A DNA stretch of 64,000 nt from Streptomyces sp. S.PB5 (GCF_030403745.1 NZ_JAQMWP010000010.1:186001-250000), one strand, 5' to 3'; counted from the first letter of the stretch, positions 1 through 9,173 are shown. Numbers and translations: made by a program. The notes: a model not told the origin generated them from the sequence alone.

Positions 1-75
1 GGCGGCCGATGCCGGGATCGCCAGCAGGACGGACGCGGCGGCCAGTGCGCCGGGCGCGATGAGTCTGCGCTGCAC
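1..75 (-). CDS. Secreted protein, N-terminal fragment (signal peptide only)
   Basis: Only the first 25 codons lie in the window; the rest runs off the left edge. A GTG start at 75 is preceded on the minus strand by a TTGGAGC Shine-Dalgarno sequence about six bases away. The peptide has the shape of a Sec signal: a QRR basic start, a hydrophobic Ala/Leu/Val stretch and an AxA-type end (PASAA). Nothing can be said about the mature protein. The gene is divergent from the S15 peptidase at 280. Confidence 0.6.
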   Translation of the reverse strand, partial: MQRRLIAPGALAAASVLLAIPASAA

Positions 76-279
76 GAAAGCTCCAAGTCGTAGGGGCACG
101 AGGTCTGTTCGGAGCCTATTCATCACCTGTGGACCCGGGCGTGTCCATGGTCACCCCTGTCACACGATCGCCATTCGGCCGTCATGAGCGACCATGCCCC
201 ACACACCTTTCCAGCCACCCTCCACCCGCCCCAATCGGCCCTCTTTTGTAAGGGAGTTGACCGCTGTACCGTCCGCCGC

Positions 280-2235
280 ATGCCGATACGCACGCGCTTC
301 ACACCCTGGAGACCGCTCGCGACGGCGGCCACCGCCGCCCTGCTGGCCACGTTCCTCACGCCGGCCGCCGCACAGGCCGCCCCGCGCGAGAGCCGACCCG
401 TCTACTCCTACGACGACGCCGTCCGCGAGGCCGTCTGGGTGGACACCGGACTCGACGGGGACGGCGACGGGAAGAACGACCGCGTGGCCGTCGACATCGT
501 CCGCCCCCGCGAACTCGACCGGCAGGGCCGCAAGGTACCGGTCGTCATGGACGCCAGCCCGTACTACTCCTGCTGCGGACGCGGCAACGAGAGCCAGCGC
601 AAGACGTACGACGCGAACGGCAACGTCGTCCAGATGCCGCTGTTCTACGACAACTACTTCGTGCCGCGCGGCTACGCCTTCGTCGGCGTCGACCTCGCCG
701 GCACCAACCGCTCCGACGGCTGTGTGGACGTGGGCGGCCGCTCGGACATCCTCTCCGCCAAAGCGGTCGTCGACTGGCTGAACGGCCGGGCCAAGGCCTA
801 CACCACCCGCACGGGCGGCACCAAGGCCAAGGCGACCTGGACCAACGGCAGAACCGGCATGATCGGCAAGAGCTGGGACGGCACCATCGCCAACGGCGTC
901 GCCGCCACCGGCGTCAAGGGGCTGAAGACGATCGTCCCGATCAGCGCCATCTCCTCCTGGTACGACTACTACTTCCAGCAGGGCGCACCCCTCTACGACT
1001 CCGGCCCCGACTGGCTGTCGAACTACGTCAACAGCCCCGACGCCCGCACCAGGTGCGACGCCGTCCAGCAGAAGATCGTCGACGGCGCCCCGCGCACGGG
1101 CGACCGGACCGGCTTCTGGACCGAGCGGGACTACGTCAAGGACGCGGGCAAGGTGAAGGCCAGCGTCTTCGCGATCCACGGCCAGCAGGACCTCAACGTC
1201 CGTATGAAGCACCTCGGCCAGTGGTGGGACGCCCTCGGCAGGAACGGCGTCGAGCGCAAGATCTGGCTCTCCCAGACCGGTCACGTCGACCCCTTCGACT
1301 TCCGTCGCGCCGAGTGGGTCGACACCCTGCACCGCTGGTTCGACCACGAACTCCTCGGCTACGACAACGGCATCGACCGTGAGCCGATGGCCGACATCGA
1401 ACGCCACCCCGACCAGTGGGTCACCTCCAAGGTCTGGCCCCCGCGCGGCACTTCGACGGCCACCCTCCGCCCCGGCCAGGGCACTCAGCCGGGCGTCGGC
1501 ACCCTCGGTCTGACCCGCGGCCACGGCACCGAGTCCGTCACCGACAACCCGGCGCTCAGCGAGACCGACTGGGCCGCGCGGATCGACACCGCCACGCCCG
1601 AGAAGGCCGGCTTCACCACCGGCGCCCTCACCAGGGACCTGCGCATCTCCGGCTCCTCGAAGGTCACCGTGACCGCCACCCCGACCACCGCGACGGCCCA
1701 TCTCTCCGCCGTCCTCGTCGACCTCGGCCCCGCTACCATCCGCGACTACGCGACCGCCGGCGAGGGCATCAGCACCCTCACCGACCGCACCTGCTGGGGT
1801 GCGAGCACCGCCGGTGACAGCGCCTGCTTCAAGGAGACCAAGGCCAAGACCGCCGCCGTCGACCACGAGGTCGTCAGCCGCGGCTGGGCCGACCTCGGCA
1901 CCTACGCGAACCCCGGCAAGGGCGTCCCGCTCACCCCGGGCAAGGCGTACACCATCACCCTCGACCTGGCCGCCACCGACCACGTCGTCCCGGCCGGCCA
2001 CCGTCTCGCCCTGATCGTCGCGGGTACCGACAAGGACCTCATCGACCCGCCGTCGACCACCCCGACCCTCACGATCGACCTGGCCCGCACGAAGGCGAGC
2101 GTCCCGCTGGTCGGCGGCGCCTCGGCGTTCGCGTACGCCACCGACGGCGCGGCCACCGTCGTACCGGAGGCATCGCCCCTCGAAGGCGTGCAGGCGCCGC
2201 GGACCGTCCGGCGCGTCCCGGGGGCGGGCTCGTGA
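280..2235 (+). CDS. Secreted X-prolyl dipeptidyl aminopeptidase, S15 family
   Basis: Predicted extracellular serine peptidase of 651 aa that removes Xaa-Pro dipeptides from peptide N-termini. The chosen ATG at 280 gives a classical signal peptide (basic RTRF, hydrophobic Ala/Leu core, AQAA cleavage region). The longer frame from 184 would put 32 unusual residues in front of it. The alpha/beta-hydrolase nucleophile elbow GKSWDG carries Ser198; Asp304 (GQQD) and His335 (TGHVDPF) complete the triad. The C-terminal part is the beta-rich domain usual for the CocE/S15 family. The stop overlaps the next start by GTGA, so it forms an operon with the M14 carboxypeptidase, consistent with joint extracellular peptide digestion. 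Confidence 0.9.
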   Translation: MPIRTRFTPWRPLATAATAALLATFLTPAAAQAAPRESRPVYSYDDAVREAVWVDTGLDGDGDGKNDRVAVDIVRPRELDRQGRKVPVVMDASPYYSCCGRGNESQRKTYDANGNVVQMPLFYDNYFVPRGYAFVGVDLAGTNRSDGCVDVGGRSDILSAKAVVDWLNGRAKAYTTRTGGTKAKATWTNGRTGMIGKSWDGTIANGVAATGVKGLKTIVPISAISSWYDYYFQQGAPLYDSGPDWLSNYVNSPDARTRCDAVQQKIVDGAPRTGDRTGFWTERDYVKDAGKVKASVFAIHGQQDLNVRMKHLGQWWDALGRNGVERKIWLSQTGHVDPFDFRRAEWVDTLHRWFDHELLGYDNGIDREPMADIERHPDQWVTSKVWPPRGTSTATLRPGQGTQPGVGTLGLTRGHGTESVTDNPALSETDWAARIDTATPEKAGFTTGALTRDLRISGSSKVTVTATPTTATAHLSAVLVDLGPATIRDYATAGEGISTLTDRTCWGASTAGDSACFKETKAKTAAVDHEVVSRGWADLGTYANPGKGVPLTPGKAYTITLDLAATDHVVPAGHRLALIVAGTDKDLIDPPSTTPTLTIDLARTKASVPLVGGASAFAYATDGAATVVPEASPLEGVQAPRTVRRVPGAGS

Positions 2236-3476
2236 TCCGGGCCCTCGCCCTCACCACGGCGGCCCTCGCCGCCTCCCTCGTCGCGGTGCCGGCCCACGCG
2301 GCCGGCACCCCGCCGCGCACCGGGTTCGAGCAGTCGAACGGAGCGCGGTGGACGGGCGAGGCGGAGGAGCAGACGTTCCTTGCTGCCGTGGACGAGGCGA
2401 GCGACCGCGTCTCGATCGCCTCCATCGGTACGACGAAGCAGGGCCGCCCCCTCCAACTGGTCCGCCTGGGCAGGCCGGACGCCCCGAACAGGGTGCTCCT
2501 CGTCTGCAGCCAGCACGGCGACGAACCCTCGGGCCGCGAGGCCTGTCTCACCAAGGTCCGCGACCTGGCGTTCGCCAAGGACGCGGCGACCCGGCGCTTC
2601 CTCGACCGCACCACCCTGCTCGTCGTACCCACCGCCAACCCCGACGGGCGGGCCGCCGACACCCGCGGCAACAGCGACGGCGTCGACATCAACCGCGACC
2701 ACATCGCGCTGCGGACGGCCGAGGGACGGGCCATGGCCGCGGTGATCCGCGACCGACAGCCCGATGTGGTCTACGACCTGCACGAGTACTCGGCCACACC
2801 CCCGTACTACGACAAGGACCTCTTCGACCTCTGGCCCCGCAACCTCAACACCGACGAGGCCGTCCACGGCGAGGCACAGACCCTCTCCCAGGCATACGTC
2901 CGCCCCGCCGCGCACAGCGCCGGGTACACGACCGGCACGTACGGCATCTGGACCGACCCCGTCACCGGCGACCCGATCAAACAGACCGCCGGCGACGGCC
3001 AGGAGCGCATCCTGCGCAACATGTCGGGCATCAAGCACGCCGTCGGGCTCCTCATCGAGAGCCGCGTCGACGACCTGACCGATGTCGGCGAGGCGGCGAA
3101 CAACCGGCGTCGGGTGGACTCCCAACTGGCCGCGCTGAAGGGGCTGTTCGGCTTCACCGACGCCAGGCGCGGCCGTATCGAGGCCGCCACGACCGGCGCC
3201 CGGCACGAGGGCTACGCCGACACCGGACCCGTCTACGTCGGCGGCGCCGACAACGACCCGGCCGAACCCGCCGAGGTGATCCAGGACCCGCCCTGCGGCT
3301 ACCGGCTCACCGACGACCAGTACACGGAGGTGAAGGACGAACTCGCCCTGCACGGAGTGCGGACCAGGGGTACATATGTACCTCTCCGTCAGCCACTGCG
3401 TGCCCTCGTACCGCTGCTGCTCGACGAGCGAGCCCCGTACCACCTGACGGTCGGGGAGCCCGACACCGACTGCTGA
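2232..3476 (+). CDS. Secreted M14 zinc carboxypeptidase
   Basis: Predicted secreted metallocarboxypeptidase of 414 aa that trims residues from peptide C-termini. The GTG start overlaps the upstream stop (GTGA). A signal peptide occupies about the first 24 residues (ends AHAA). Zinc ligands are visible as His95 and Glu98 in QHGDE and His184 in DLHEY; Glu276 in LLIES fits the catalytic glutamate. The NPDGR and DINRD motifs of the family lie between. Translationally coupled to the S15 dipeptidyl peptidase, which suggests one unit for degrading extracellular peptides. The last 40 residues look like a small C-terminal extension of unknown role. Confidence 0.88.
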   Translation: MIRALALTTAALAASLVAVPAHAAGTPPRTGFEQSNGARWTGEAEEQTFLAAVDEASDRVSIASIGTTKQGRPLQLVRLGRPDAPNRVLLVCSQHGDEPSGREACLTKVRDLAFAKDAATRRFLDRTTLLVVPTANPDGRAADTRGNSDGVDINRDHIALRTAEGRAMAAVIRDRQPDVVYDLHEYSATPPYYDKDLFDLWPRNLNTDEAVHGEAQTLSQAYVRPAAHSAGYTTGTYGIWTDPVTGDPIKQTAGDGQERILRNMSGIKHAVGLLIESRVDDLTDVGEAANNRRRVDSQLAALKGLFGFTDARRGRIEAATTGARHEGYADTGPVYVGGADNDPAEPAEVIQDPPCGYRLTDDQYTEVKDELALHGVRTRGTYVPLRQPLRALVPLLLDERAPYHLTVGEPDTDC

Positions 3477-3490
3477 AACGGCTTCGATCC

Positions 3491-3539
3491 GCGGCACCTG
3501 TGGTTCTCCGTATCCATGTTTTTCGGTAGAAGGTGCCGC
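3491..3539. repeat. Inverted repeat (9-bp arms, 31-nt spacer) in an AT-richer patch
   Basis: GCGGCACCT at 3491-3499 and AGGTGCCGC at 3531-3539 are perfect inverted arms. The spacer contains a TTTTT run. The patch 3500-3565 is clearly less GC-rich than its surroundings. It lies just after the peptidase operon. It could be a large-loop terminator or an operator; the sequence does not decide. Confidence 0.35.
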
Positions 3540-3603
3540 AAATAACGGAAGAGTTGAAGAAAAGGGGCGGCCGGGAAGGGGCTTCGGGCGAGCCCGCGGC
3601 GAG

Positions 3604-3756
3604 ATGGGCTCCGAGGCCGTCGAACTCGCCGTCGTCGAGGGCCACAAGAGGTACGACGGCGAGTTCGAGATCAGGGTCGGCCCGGGCCCCGGCACGGAGA
3701 CGGAGGGCGACCCGCTGGGCCACGACCACGGCTGGGCTCCGCCGGGAGAGCGGTGA
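3604..3756 (+). CDS. Possible small ORF or gene remnant, 50 aa
   Basis: A 50-aa frame (ATG 3604, TGA 3756) with acidic, protein-like composition (VELAVVEG, YDGEFEIRV) and a His/Gly-rich end. The frame stays open upstream of the ATG for at least 80 bases, and there is no good Shine-Dalgarno sequence. I do not recognise the family. It may be the tail of a decayed gene whose front end was lost in the AT-richer stretch before it. The remainder of 3477-3858 shows only the inverted repeat at 3491-3539 and a short CCCC-GTTC-GGGG hairpin near 3828. Confidence 0.25.
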   Translation: MGSEAVELAVVEGHKRYDGEFEIRVGPGPGTETEGDPLGHDHGWAPPGER

Positions 3757-3858
3757 GTTGCCTCCAGTCCGGTGGGGGCCGGTCGCGCCCGCGCAAGCGG
3801 CAGCCGCACACCGGTACGGCCCCGTGCCCCGTTCGGGGCGCGGTATCGTCAGGCCGGT

Positions 3859-4809
3859 TCAGCGGGTGGCCAGCCCCGCCGCCTCCTCCGCGCACCCCCA
3901 CGCCACCGTCACCCCGGCCCCGCCGTGCCCGTAGTTGTGCACCAGCACCCGCCCGTCCGCGGTCGGCTGCCGCTCCAGCCGCACCGCGTCCCGCGCCGGC
4001 CGCAACCCCACCCGGTGCCCCAGCACCCGCGCCCCGGCGATCTCCGGCCGCAGCGCCGCACACCGCCGTACGATCGCCTCCGCCACCGCCGGATCCGGCT
4101 CGGTCGACCACACGTCCTCCTCGGCCGTACCGCCCAGCACGAGCCGGTCCCGGTGCGGGAAGAAGTACGCCATCTCCCCGTCGGCGCCGGTCGACACGGC
4201 CCACGTCCGCAGCCCGGGGTTCTCCACCACGACCAGCTGCCCCCGCACCGGCCGCACCGAGGCGTCCGGCACCAGCTCCCGTGCCCCCAGCCCCGTGCAG
4301 TTGACCACCACGGGCGCCCCGACCGACGCCAGGTCGGACACCGTACGCGTCTCGATCACCCCGCCCGCGTCCGTCAGCCGCCGCCGCAGCCACGGCAGAT
4401 GGACCGTCATGTCGATGAGCGGCAACCGCGCCCACAGCCCGCTCCCGGCGTACTCGGCCGCCGTCGCCGCACGCAGCCCCGGCAGCCGCTCACCCGCCCA
4501 CGCCCGGGCCTCGTCCAGACCGGCCTCGCCCAGTACCCCTTCGACCATGCGTACGCCGGTCAGATCCGGGTCCGCCGACAGCGCCTCGTACACCTCAAGC
4601 GAGCGCAGCGCCCACGCCCGCGCCGATGCGCCCGGCTCGATGCGGTACGGCCACCACAGCGCCCCGGCAACCGCCGAGGTCGTGCCCTCGACGGGATCCC
4701 GGGTCCACACCCGCACCCGCCTGCCGCGCTCCGCCAGGACCACGGCCGTCGCCAGCCCGGTCACCCCGCCGCCGACCACCACCACATCGCCGCTCAGTTC
4801 ACTGTCCAC
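3859..4809 (-). CDS. D-amino-acid-oxidase-like FAD-dependent oxidoreductase
   Basis: A 316-aa flavoprotein of the DAO family. Members deaminate D-amino acids (or glycine/sarcosine) to the imino acid, giving H2O2. The N-terminal dinucleotide fold GGGVTG is at residues 13-18, followed by ALWWPYR (substrate/FAD region). RPVRGQ lies in the middle, GLRPAR supplies a carboxylate-binding Arg, and the DAO signature GHGGAGVTVAWG is at 294-305. No signal peptide, so cytoplasmic. Stands alone between two + strand genes. D-Ala or another D-amino acid from wall turnover is a reasonable substrate guess; the sequence does not fix it. Confidence 0.85.
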   Translation of the reverse strand: MDSELSGDVVVVGGGVTGLATAVVLAERGRRVRVWTRDPVEGTTSAVAGALWWPYRIEPGASARAWALRSLEVYEALSADPDLTGVRMVEGVLGEAGLDEARAWAGERLPGLRAATAAEYAGSGLWARLPLIDMTVHLPWLRRRLTDAGGVIETRTVSDLASVGAPVVVNCTGLGARELVPDASVRPVRGQLVVVENPGLRTWAVSTGADGEMAYFFPHRDRLVLGGTAEEDVWSTEPDPAVAEAIVRRCAALRPEIAGARVLGHRVGLRPARDAVRLERQPTADGRVLVHNYGHGGAGVTVAWGCAEEAAGLATR

Positions 4810-4875
4810 GCCCGGACGTTAGCGGAATGTCCCATGCCGGGCTCAGAGGGCGCTTGCTGCGGGAATACTCGCAGC

Positions 4876-5898
4876 ATGTCTGCCGAGTACGCGACCTTCG
4901 GCCTGGCACCGGCGATGCGTGCCGGTGGAGTCCTCGTCAACGGTGACTACCAAGTCCACCGGGACTTCGTGGACTTCATCGTCGACGGACGACCGCTGCT
5001 CTTCCAACTCTCCGACCTCGACGCCGTCTCCCCACTCGCCTCCGACGTCCCACCCGCCATCTTCACCGCCCAGGTCCGCAGTCTCCTGCTGGAGACGGAC
5101 GCCCCGCTTCCGGGCGGGCGTTTCGTCATATACGGCTGCCCCGAATGCGAGGACCTCGCGTGCGGCGCGGTCACCGCCGTCATCGAGAAGGAGCACGGCG
5201 ACTACATCTGGCGGGACTTCGCCTGGCAGACCGACGAGTACGCCGACCTGGAACTCAACGGCTACCACGGCATCGGCCCGTTCCGGTTCCGCGGCCCGGA
5301 GTACCGTCAGGCCCTGGACTCCCTGCTGGGCGAGGGCTCCGCGGGCCCGCGCCGCCGGGTCCTGCTGATCGGCGCCCGCGTCGCCCTCCTCGCCAAGCTC
5401 GCCGCGGCCCTGCGCACCATCGGGATCGGCGCCGACATCGCCCATGACGCCGACGGCGTCCCCGCCGACGAACTGCGGGCCTACGGGGCGGTCGCCTTCG
5501 GCCGGGGGATCGGCGAGCAGGAACGTGCCGCCGTACGCCGCTCCTTCGACCGCGCGGGGGTCGACGTCGCCTATGTCGTCGGCCTCGCCCCGATCGTCCC
5601 GCTCCTCGTCGCCCAGATCGAGCACGCCCTCGACCGCAGCCCGCAGGAACAGCGCCGGCTGACCCGCCTGGTCGCCGCCGACGGCGAGGCGGGCGTCGAG
5701 GTCACCTCACCGTGCCGGGTGCGCCTGACGGCGTACCGCCTCGACCGGCTCTTCCGCCCCCACGCCCAGGAGGTCTTCGACGGGGTGCTGGAGGCGGGCC
5801 GGCATCGCATCGCGCTGGACGCCAAGGCGGTGAAGGGGGAGTCCTTCGTGGTGGCGCGGACATCGGGCAGCGTCCTGGTGGAGGCGATGGCCCACTGA
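4876..5898 (+). CDS. Conserved hypothetical protein, two-part, with CPEC motif
   Basis: 340 aa. The ATG at 4876 was chosen because the frame upstream is antisense to the DAO gene. Two parts are visible. The N-terminal part (about 1-155) is rich in aromatic and acidic residues and holds a GCPECEDLACG cysteine cluster. The C-terminal part (about 160-340) starts with a hydrophobic strand, RRVLLIGAR, and alternates strands and helices like a Rossmann-type or receiver-like fold. No catalytic signature was recognised. Shine-Dalgarno match is weak. Followed by a strong hairpin shared with the convergent amidase gene. Confidence 0.7.
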   Translation: MSAEYATFGLAPAMRAGGVLVNGDYQVHRDFVDFIVDGRPLLFQLSDLDAVSPLASDVPPAIFTAQVRSLLLETDAPLPGGRFVIYGCPECEDLACGAVTAVIEKEHGDYIWRDFAWQTDEYADLELNGYHGIGPFRFRGPEYRQALDSLLGEGSAGPRRRVLLIGARVALLAKLAAALRTIGIGADIAHDADGVPADELRAYGAVAFGRGIGEQERAAVRRSFDRAGVDVAYVVGLAPIVPLLVAQIEHALDRSPQEQRRLTRLVAADGEAGVEVTSPCRVRLTAYRLDRLFRPHAQEVFDGVLEAGRHRIALDAKAVKGESFVVARTSGSVLVEAMAH

Positions 5899-5913
5899 GG
5901 GCGCACTGAGGGC

Positions 5914-5937
5914 GGGCCCCCGCCGTCGCGGGGGCCC
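5914..5937. terminator. Bidirectional hairpin between convergent genes
   Basis: GGGCCCCCGC (5914-5923) pairs perfectly with GCGGGGGCCC (5928-5937) across a 4-nt loop. It sits between the stops of the + gene ending at 5898 and the - gene ending at 5948. There is no U-tract, as is usual in streptomycetes. Confidence 0.75.
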
Positions 5938-5947
5938 GGGTTCCCGG

Positions 5948-6868
5948 TCAGGAGAACAGCAGGCGCCAGGTCAGCGGCCCGGGGCTGCCGTCGGCGTCAC
6001 CGCGCAGCTCCTTCCGCGACTTCTGGAAGGCCCGCACATTGAGGCGGTCCGCCTCGCCCCAGGTTCTGCTCGGGCCGACCTTGTAGTGGTCGCCGAAGCC
6101 GCGCTTCACCAGCTGCTTGCCGAGCTGCAGGACGTACTTGTTCGAGGCCCCGGCCGCGAAGTGCTTCCGCCCCGGGAACGCGGGGATCTTCGGCTTGGCC
6201 GGCGTGGTGGGCGCCGCGGGCCCGTCGTCGTCCACGTCCAGCTCGGCCTTCGCGTACTTCACGAGCTGGGCGAAGTCGATCGCCCCCGGGTCGCCGTGAT
6301 CGTTCTCGACCACGTGCAGATGCCCGCATATCCCCCGGAACTTGTTCCACTCGGCGGCCGACATCCGGGCCCCGCTGCGCTTGCCGTACGAGCTCGGGTA
6401 CGCGGGCCACTCCTTGGGCCCCGACAGCGGTACGCCGTGCTGCTCGTGCATCCAGGCGAGGAAGGCGGCGACGGCCTGCAGCGCCCAGTCCGGGGCGTCC
6501 GGCCAGTAGATGTGCTCCTGGCCGGCGGCCGCCCACTTCCTGTGCGTCTTGGGGTCGCAGGTGCCGACCAGCTCCACCTGGCAGACATTGGCGGTGTTGG
6601 TCTCGGCGCCGCCTCTGAGGTTGACCAGCGCGCGGGAGGAGGTCTCTATGTCGAAGTGCTGGTACCACTTGAGCTTCTTGGCGGCGAAGTCCGGCACCGC
6701 CGTCAGATTCGGGGCGGAACCGCCACCGCCGTATCCGGGCAGGTTACGGCCCTCGGTGGTGTGCAGCACGACGACGTTGACCTCCATCGGGTCGCCGCCG
6801 AAGTCGTCCTGGTACCAGTTGGCCCGGCTCGCGCCCGGGTAGCGCTGGGGACCCGTCTTGGTGCTCAT
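5948..6868 (-). CDS. N-acetylmuramoyl-L-alanine amidase-like protein with C-terminal peptidoglycan-binding domain
   Basis: 306 aa; start ATG 6868 is preceded by AGGAG. The N-terminal half resembles the amidase_2/PGRP fold: VVLHTTEG carries the first zinc histidine, then HFDIETSSRALVNL and a later GHLHV segment. Linked through a Pro/Ala/Lys stretch (about 205-225), the C-terminal 60 residues contain paired PG-binding-like elements (LGKQLVKRGFGDHY, FQKSRKELRG, DGSPGPLTW). The predicted target is peptidoglycan. No signal peptide is visible, so it resembles phage or bacteriocin endolysins, or proteins released by another route. No phage genes lie nearby. Confidence 0.75.
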   Translation of the reverse strand: MSTKTGPQRYPGASRANWYQDDFGGDPMEVNVVVLHTTEGRNLPGYGGGGSAPNLTAVPDFAAKKLKWYQHFDIETSSRALVNLRGGAETNTANVCQVELVGTCDPKTHRKWAAAGQEHIYWPDAPDWALQAVAAFLAWMHEQHGVPLSGPKEWPAYPSSYGKRSGARMSAAEWNKFRGICGHLHVVENDHGDPGAIDFAQLVKYAKAELDVDDDGPAAPTTPAKPKIPAFPGRKHFAAGASNKYVLQLGKQLVKRGFGDHYKVGPSRTWGEADRLNVRAFQKSRKELRGDADGSPGPLTWRLLFS

Positions 6869-7070
6869 CACAGTCTCCTGAGGGAGTCGGTCTAAAGGCC
6901 GCGCGGTGCAAAGAAGTTGAGCGCAAAAGTACGACGAACGGGGGGATGTGGGGGCGTGTCCCCGTTGTTTTGCCGTTGTCGCGGTGTTGCTCCGCCGGGC
7001 CGGAGCGATGTCCTCCCGGCCGGAAAGGGGAGAAACCCGGCCGACGACGGTCGCTAGGATCGGCCTTCTG

Positions 7071-8711
7071 ATGACTGCAACCCTTGTCGCCAAGAACCTC
7101 GCCGCCGGCCACGGCGACCGCTCGCTCTTCTCCGGGCTCGACCTCGTCGTCGCGCCCGGCGACGTCATCGGGCTGGTCGGAGCCAACGGCGCCGGCAAGT
7201 CCACCCTCCTGAAGCTGCTCGCCGGACTGAGCACACCGGAGGAGGGCGAGCTGCGCCTGTCCCCGCCGACGGCGACCGTCGGCCACCTCCCGCAGGAGCC
7301 CGAGCGCCGGCCCGGCGAGACGGTCCGCGCGTTCCTCGCCCGCCGCACCGGCGTCGCCGAGGCCCAGCGGGTGATGGACGAGGCGACCCAGGCGCTGGTC
7401 GACGGAGCACCGGGCGCGGACGACGCGTACGCGACGAGCCTGGAGCGCTGGCTGGACCTGGGCGGCGCCGACCTCGACGAGCGGGCGGAGGAGATCGCCG
7501 ACTCCCTCGGCCTCGCGGTGGACCTGGACCAGCCGATGACGTCCCTGTCGGGCGGCCAGGCGGCACGGGCGGGTCTCGCCTCCCTGCTGCTCTCCCGCTA
7601 CGACGTCTTCCTGCTGGACGAGCCGACCAACGACCTCGATCTGGACGGCCTGGAGCGCCTGGAACGCTTCGTGAAGGGCTTGCGCGCCGGCACGGTGGTC
7701 GTCAGCCACGACCGCGAGTTCCTCACCCGCACCGTCACCAAGGTCCTCGAACTCGACCTCGCCCAGGGGCAGATCAACCTCTACGGCGGCGGCTACGAGG
7801 CGTACCTGGAGGAGCGCGACGTGGCCCGCCGGCACGCCCGCGACGACTACGAGGAGTACGCCGACAAGAAGGCGGCGCTCCAGGAGCGGGCGCAGACCCA
7901 GCGCTCCTGGATGGACAAGGGCGTGAAGAACGCGCGCCGCAAGGCGGGCAACGACAACGACAAGATCGGCCGCAAGTTCCGCAGCGAGGCCAGCGAGAAG
8001 CAGGCCGCGAAGGCCCGGCAGACCCAGCGCATGATCGAACGCCTGGAGGCCGTCGACGAGCCCCGCAAGGAGTGGGAACTCCGTATGGAGATCGCCTCCG
8101 CCCCGCGCTCCGGCTCGGTCGTGGCGACCCTGCGGGAGGCGGAGGTCCGCCACGGCGACTTCACGCTGGGCCCGGTCACCCTGCAGATCGACTGGGCCGA
8201 CCGCGTGGCGGTGACGGGCGCGAACGGCGCGGGCAAGTCCACCCTCCTCGGCGTCCTCCTCGGCCGCGTCCCGGTCGACGCCGGCAGCGCCGCCCTCGGC
8301 TCCGGCGTCCTCGTCGGCGAGGTCGACCAGGCCCGCAAGCTGTTCCACGGCTCCGAGTCGCTCCTGGACGCGTTCTGCGCGGCGGTCCCGGACACCGAAC
8401 CGGTCGAGGTCCGCACCCTCCTCGCCAAGTTCGGCCTGAAGTCCGACCACGTCCTGCGCCCGGCGGCGACCCTCTCACCGGGCGAACGAACCCGCGCGGC
8501 CCTGGCCCTCCTCCAGGGCCGCGGCGTCAACCTCCTGGTCCTGGACGAGCCCACCAACCACCTCGACCTCCCGGCCATCGAACAACTGGAGTCCGCCCTC
8601 GACACCTACGAGGGCACGCTGCTCCTGGTCACACATGACCGGCGGATGCTGGACGCGGTCCATGTGACCCGGCGTCTGGAGGTGGCGGACGGGAAGGTGA
8701 CGGAGCGGTGA
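7071..8711 (+). CDS. ABC-F family ATPase (ribosome-acting type)
   Basis: 546 aa with two ABC ATPase domains and no membrane segments, the layout of ABC-F proteins that act on the ribosome. Domain 1 has Walker A GANGAGKST (37-45), LSGGQ and FLLDEPTND. A charged linker (about 245-330, rich in Arg/Lys/Glu/Gln) separates it from domain 2, which repeats GANGAGKST and has the altered signature LSPGE and VLDEPTNHLD. ATG 7071 begins exactly at the family start. Some ABC-F proteins give antibiotic resistance by target protection; which role applies here cannot be told. The stop overlaps the next gene (GTGA). Confidence 0.88.
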   Translation: MTATLVAKNLAAGHGDRSLFSGLDLVVAPGDVIGLVGANGAGKSTLLKLLAGLSTPEEGELRLSPPTATVGHLPQEPERRPGETVRAFLARRTGVAEAQRVMDEATQALVDGAPGADDAYATSLERWLDLGGADLDERAEEIADSLGLAVDLDQPMTSLSGGQAARAGLASLLLSRYDVFLLDEPTNDLDLDGLERLERFVKGLRAGTVVVSHDREFLTRTVTKVLELDLAQGQINLYGGGYEAYLEERDVARRHARDDYEEYADKKAALQERAQTQRSWMDKGVKNARRKAGNDNDKIGRKFRSEASEKQAAKARQTQRMIERLEAVDEPRKEWELRMEIASAPRSGSVVATLREAEVRHGDFTLGPVTLQIDWADRVAVTGANGAGKSTLLGVLLGRVPVDAGSAALGSGVLVGEVDQARKLFHGSESLLDAFCAAVPDTEPVEVRTLLAKFGLKSDHVLRPAATLSPGERTRAALALLQGRGVNLLVLDEPTNHLDLPAIEQLESALDTYEGTLLLVTHDRRMLDAVHVTRRLEVADGKVTER

Positions 8712-9169
8712 CACGCGCTCCGCGAGGAGCGACGGGGTGCTGGGACGGCGGCGACGAACCGCTGCCGGACACCGACATCGGGTTGTTCCGGACGGCCTGC
8801 TGGGAGGCGGCCCGCCGGGTCCGGGGCCGCGTCGAGGAGGTCTCGCTTCCCGGCGGAGTGCGCTCCTTCCACGTCGCCGCACTCGTCGGACACGGGGATC
8901 CGCATGTCGTCGTGTGCCATGCGCACCTCCCGTCGGTCGCCTTCCTCGGTGAACCGCCCGTGCCCGGGCGGCCCTTGTCGAGGTTCGCGGACCCACCGCC
9001 GTGGTCGGACGTCTTCGAACACGCCGGACTGCGTCCCCTGCCGGTCGAGTACCTGGCTACGCCGATGTCGCGGGTGGACGTGAGCGAGCTGGCCGACGCT
9101 GAGCTGCGGCAGATGCGCTACTGGCGCCCCGAGGTGCTCGGCGATCTGCTGTTCAACTGGTGGGACTGA
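8708..9169 (+). CDS. Conserved hypothetical protein, coupled to ABC-F gene
   Basis: 153 aa, GTG start overlapping the ABC-F stop by four bases (GTGA), so co-translated with it. A soluble, mixed alpha/beta composition is visible, with a conserved-looking end RQMRYWRPEVLGDLLFNWWD. No family recognised. Followed by a 17-bp-stem hairpin. Confidence 0.65.
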   Translation: MTRAPRGATGCWDGGDEPLPDTDIGLFRTACWEAARRVRGRVEEVSLPGGVRSFHVAALVGHGDPHVVVCHAHLPSVAFLGEPPVPGRPLSRFADPPPWSDVFEHAGLRPLPVEYLATPMSRVDVSELADAELRQMRYWRPEVLGDLLFNWWD

Positions 9170-9173
9170 ACGG

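Noticed and set aside
160..2001. Long minus-strand open frame (613 codons) opposite the S15 peptidase
   Set aside because: Composition is Gly/Val/Ala/Asp-rich with no domain; it is the usual antisense shadow of a high-GC3 gene. The + strand has signal peptide and catalytic triad.
3772..4875. Extension of the hypothetical gene at 4876 back to 3772
   Set aside because: The extra 368 codons read Pro/Arg/His-rich and are antisense to the DAO gene; no start signal.
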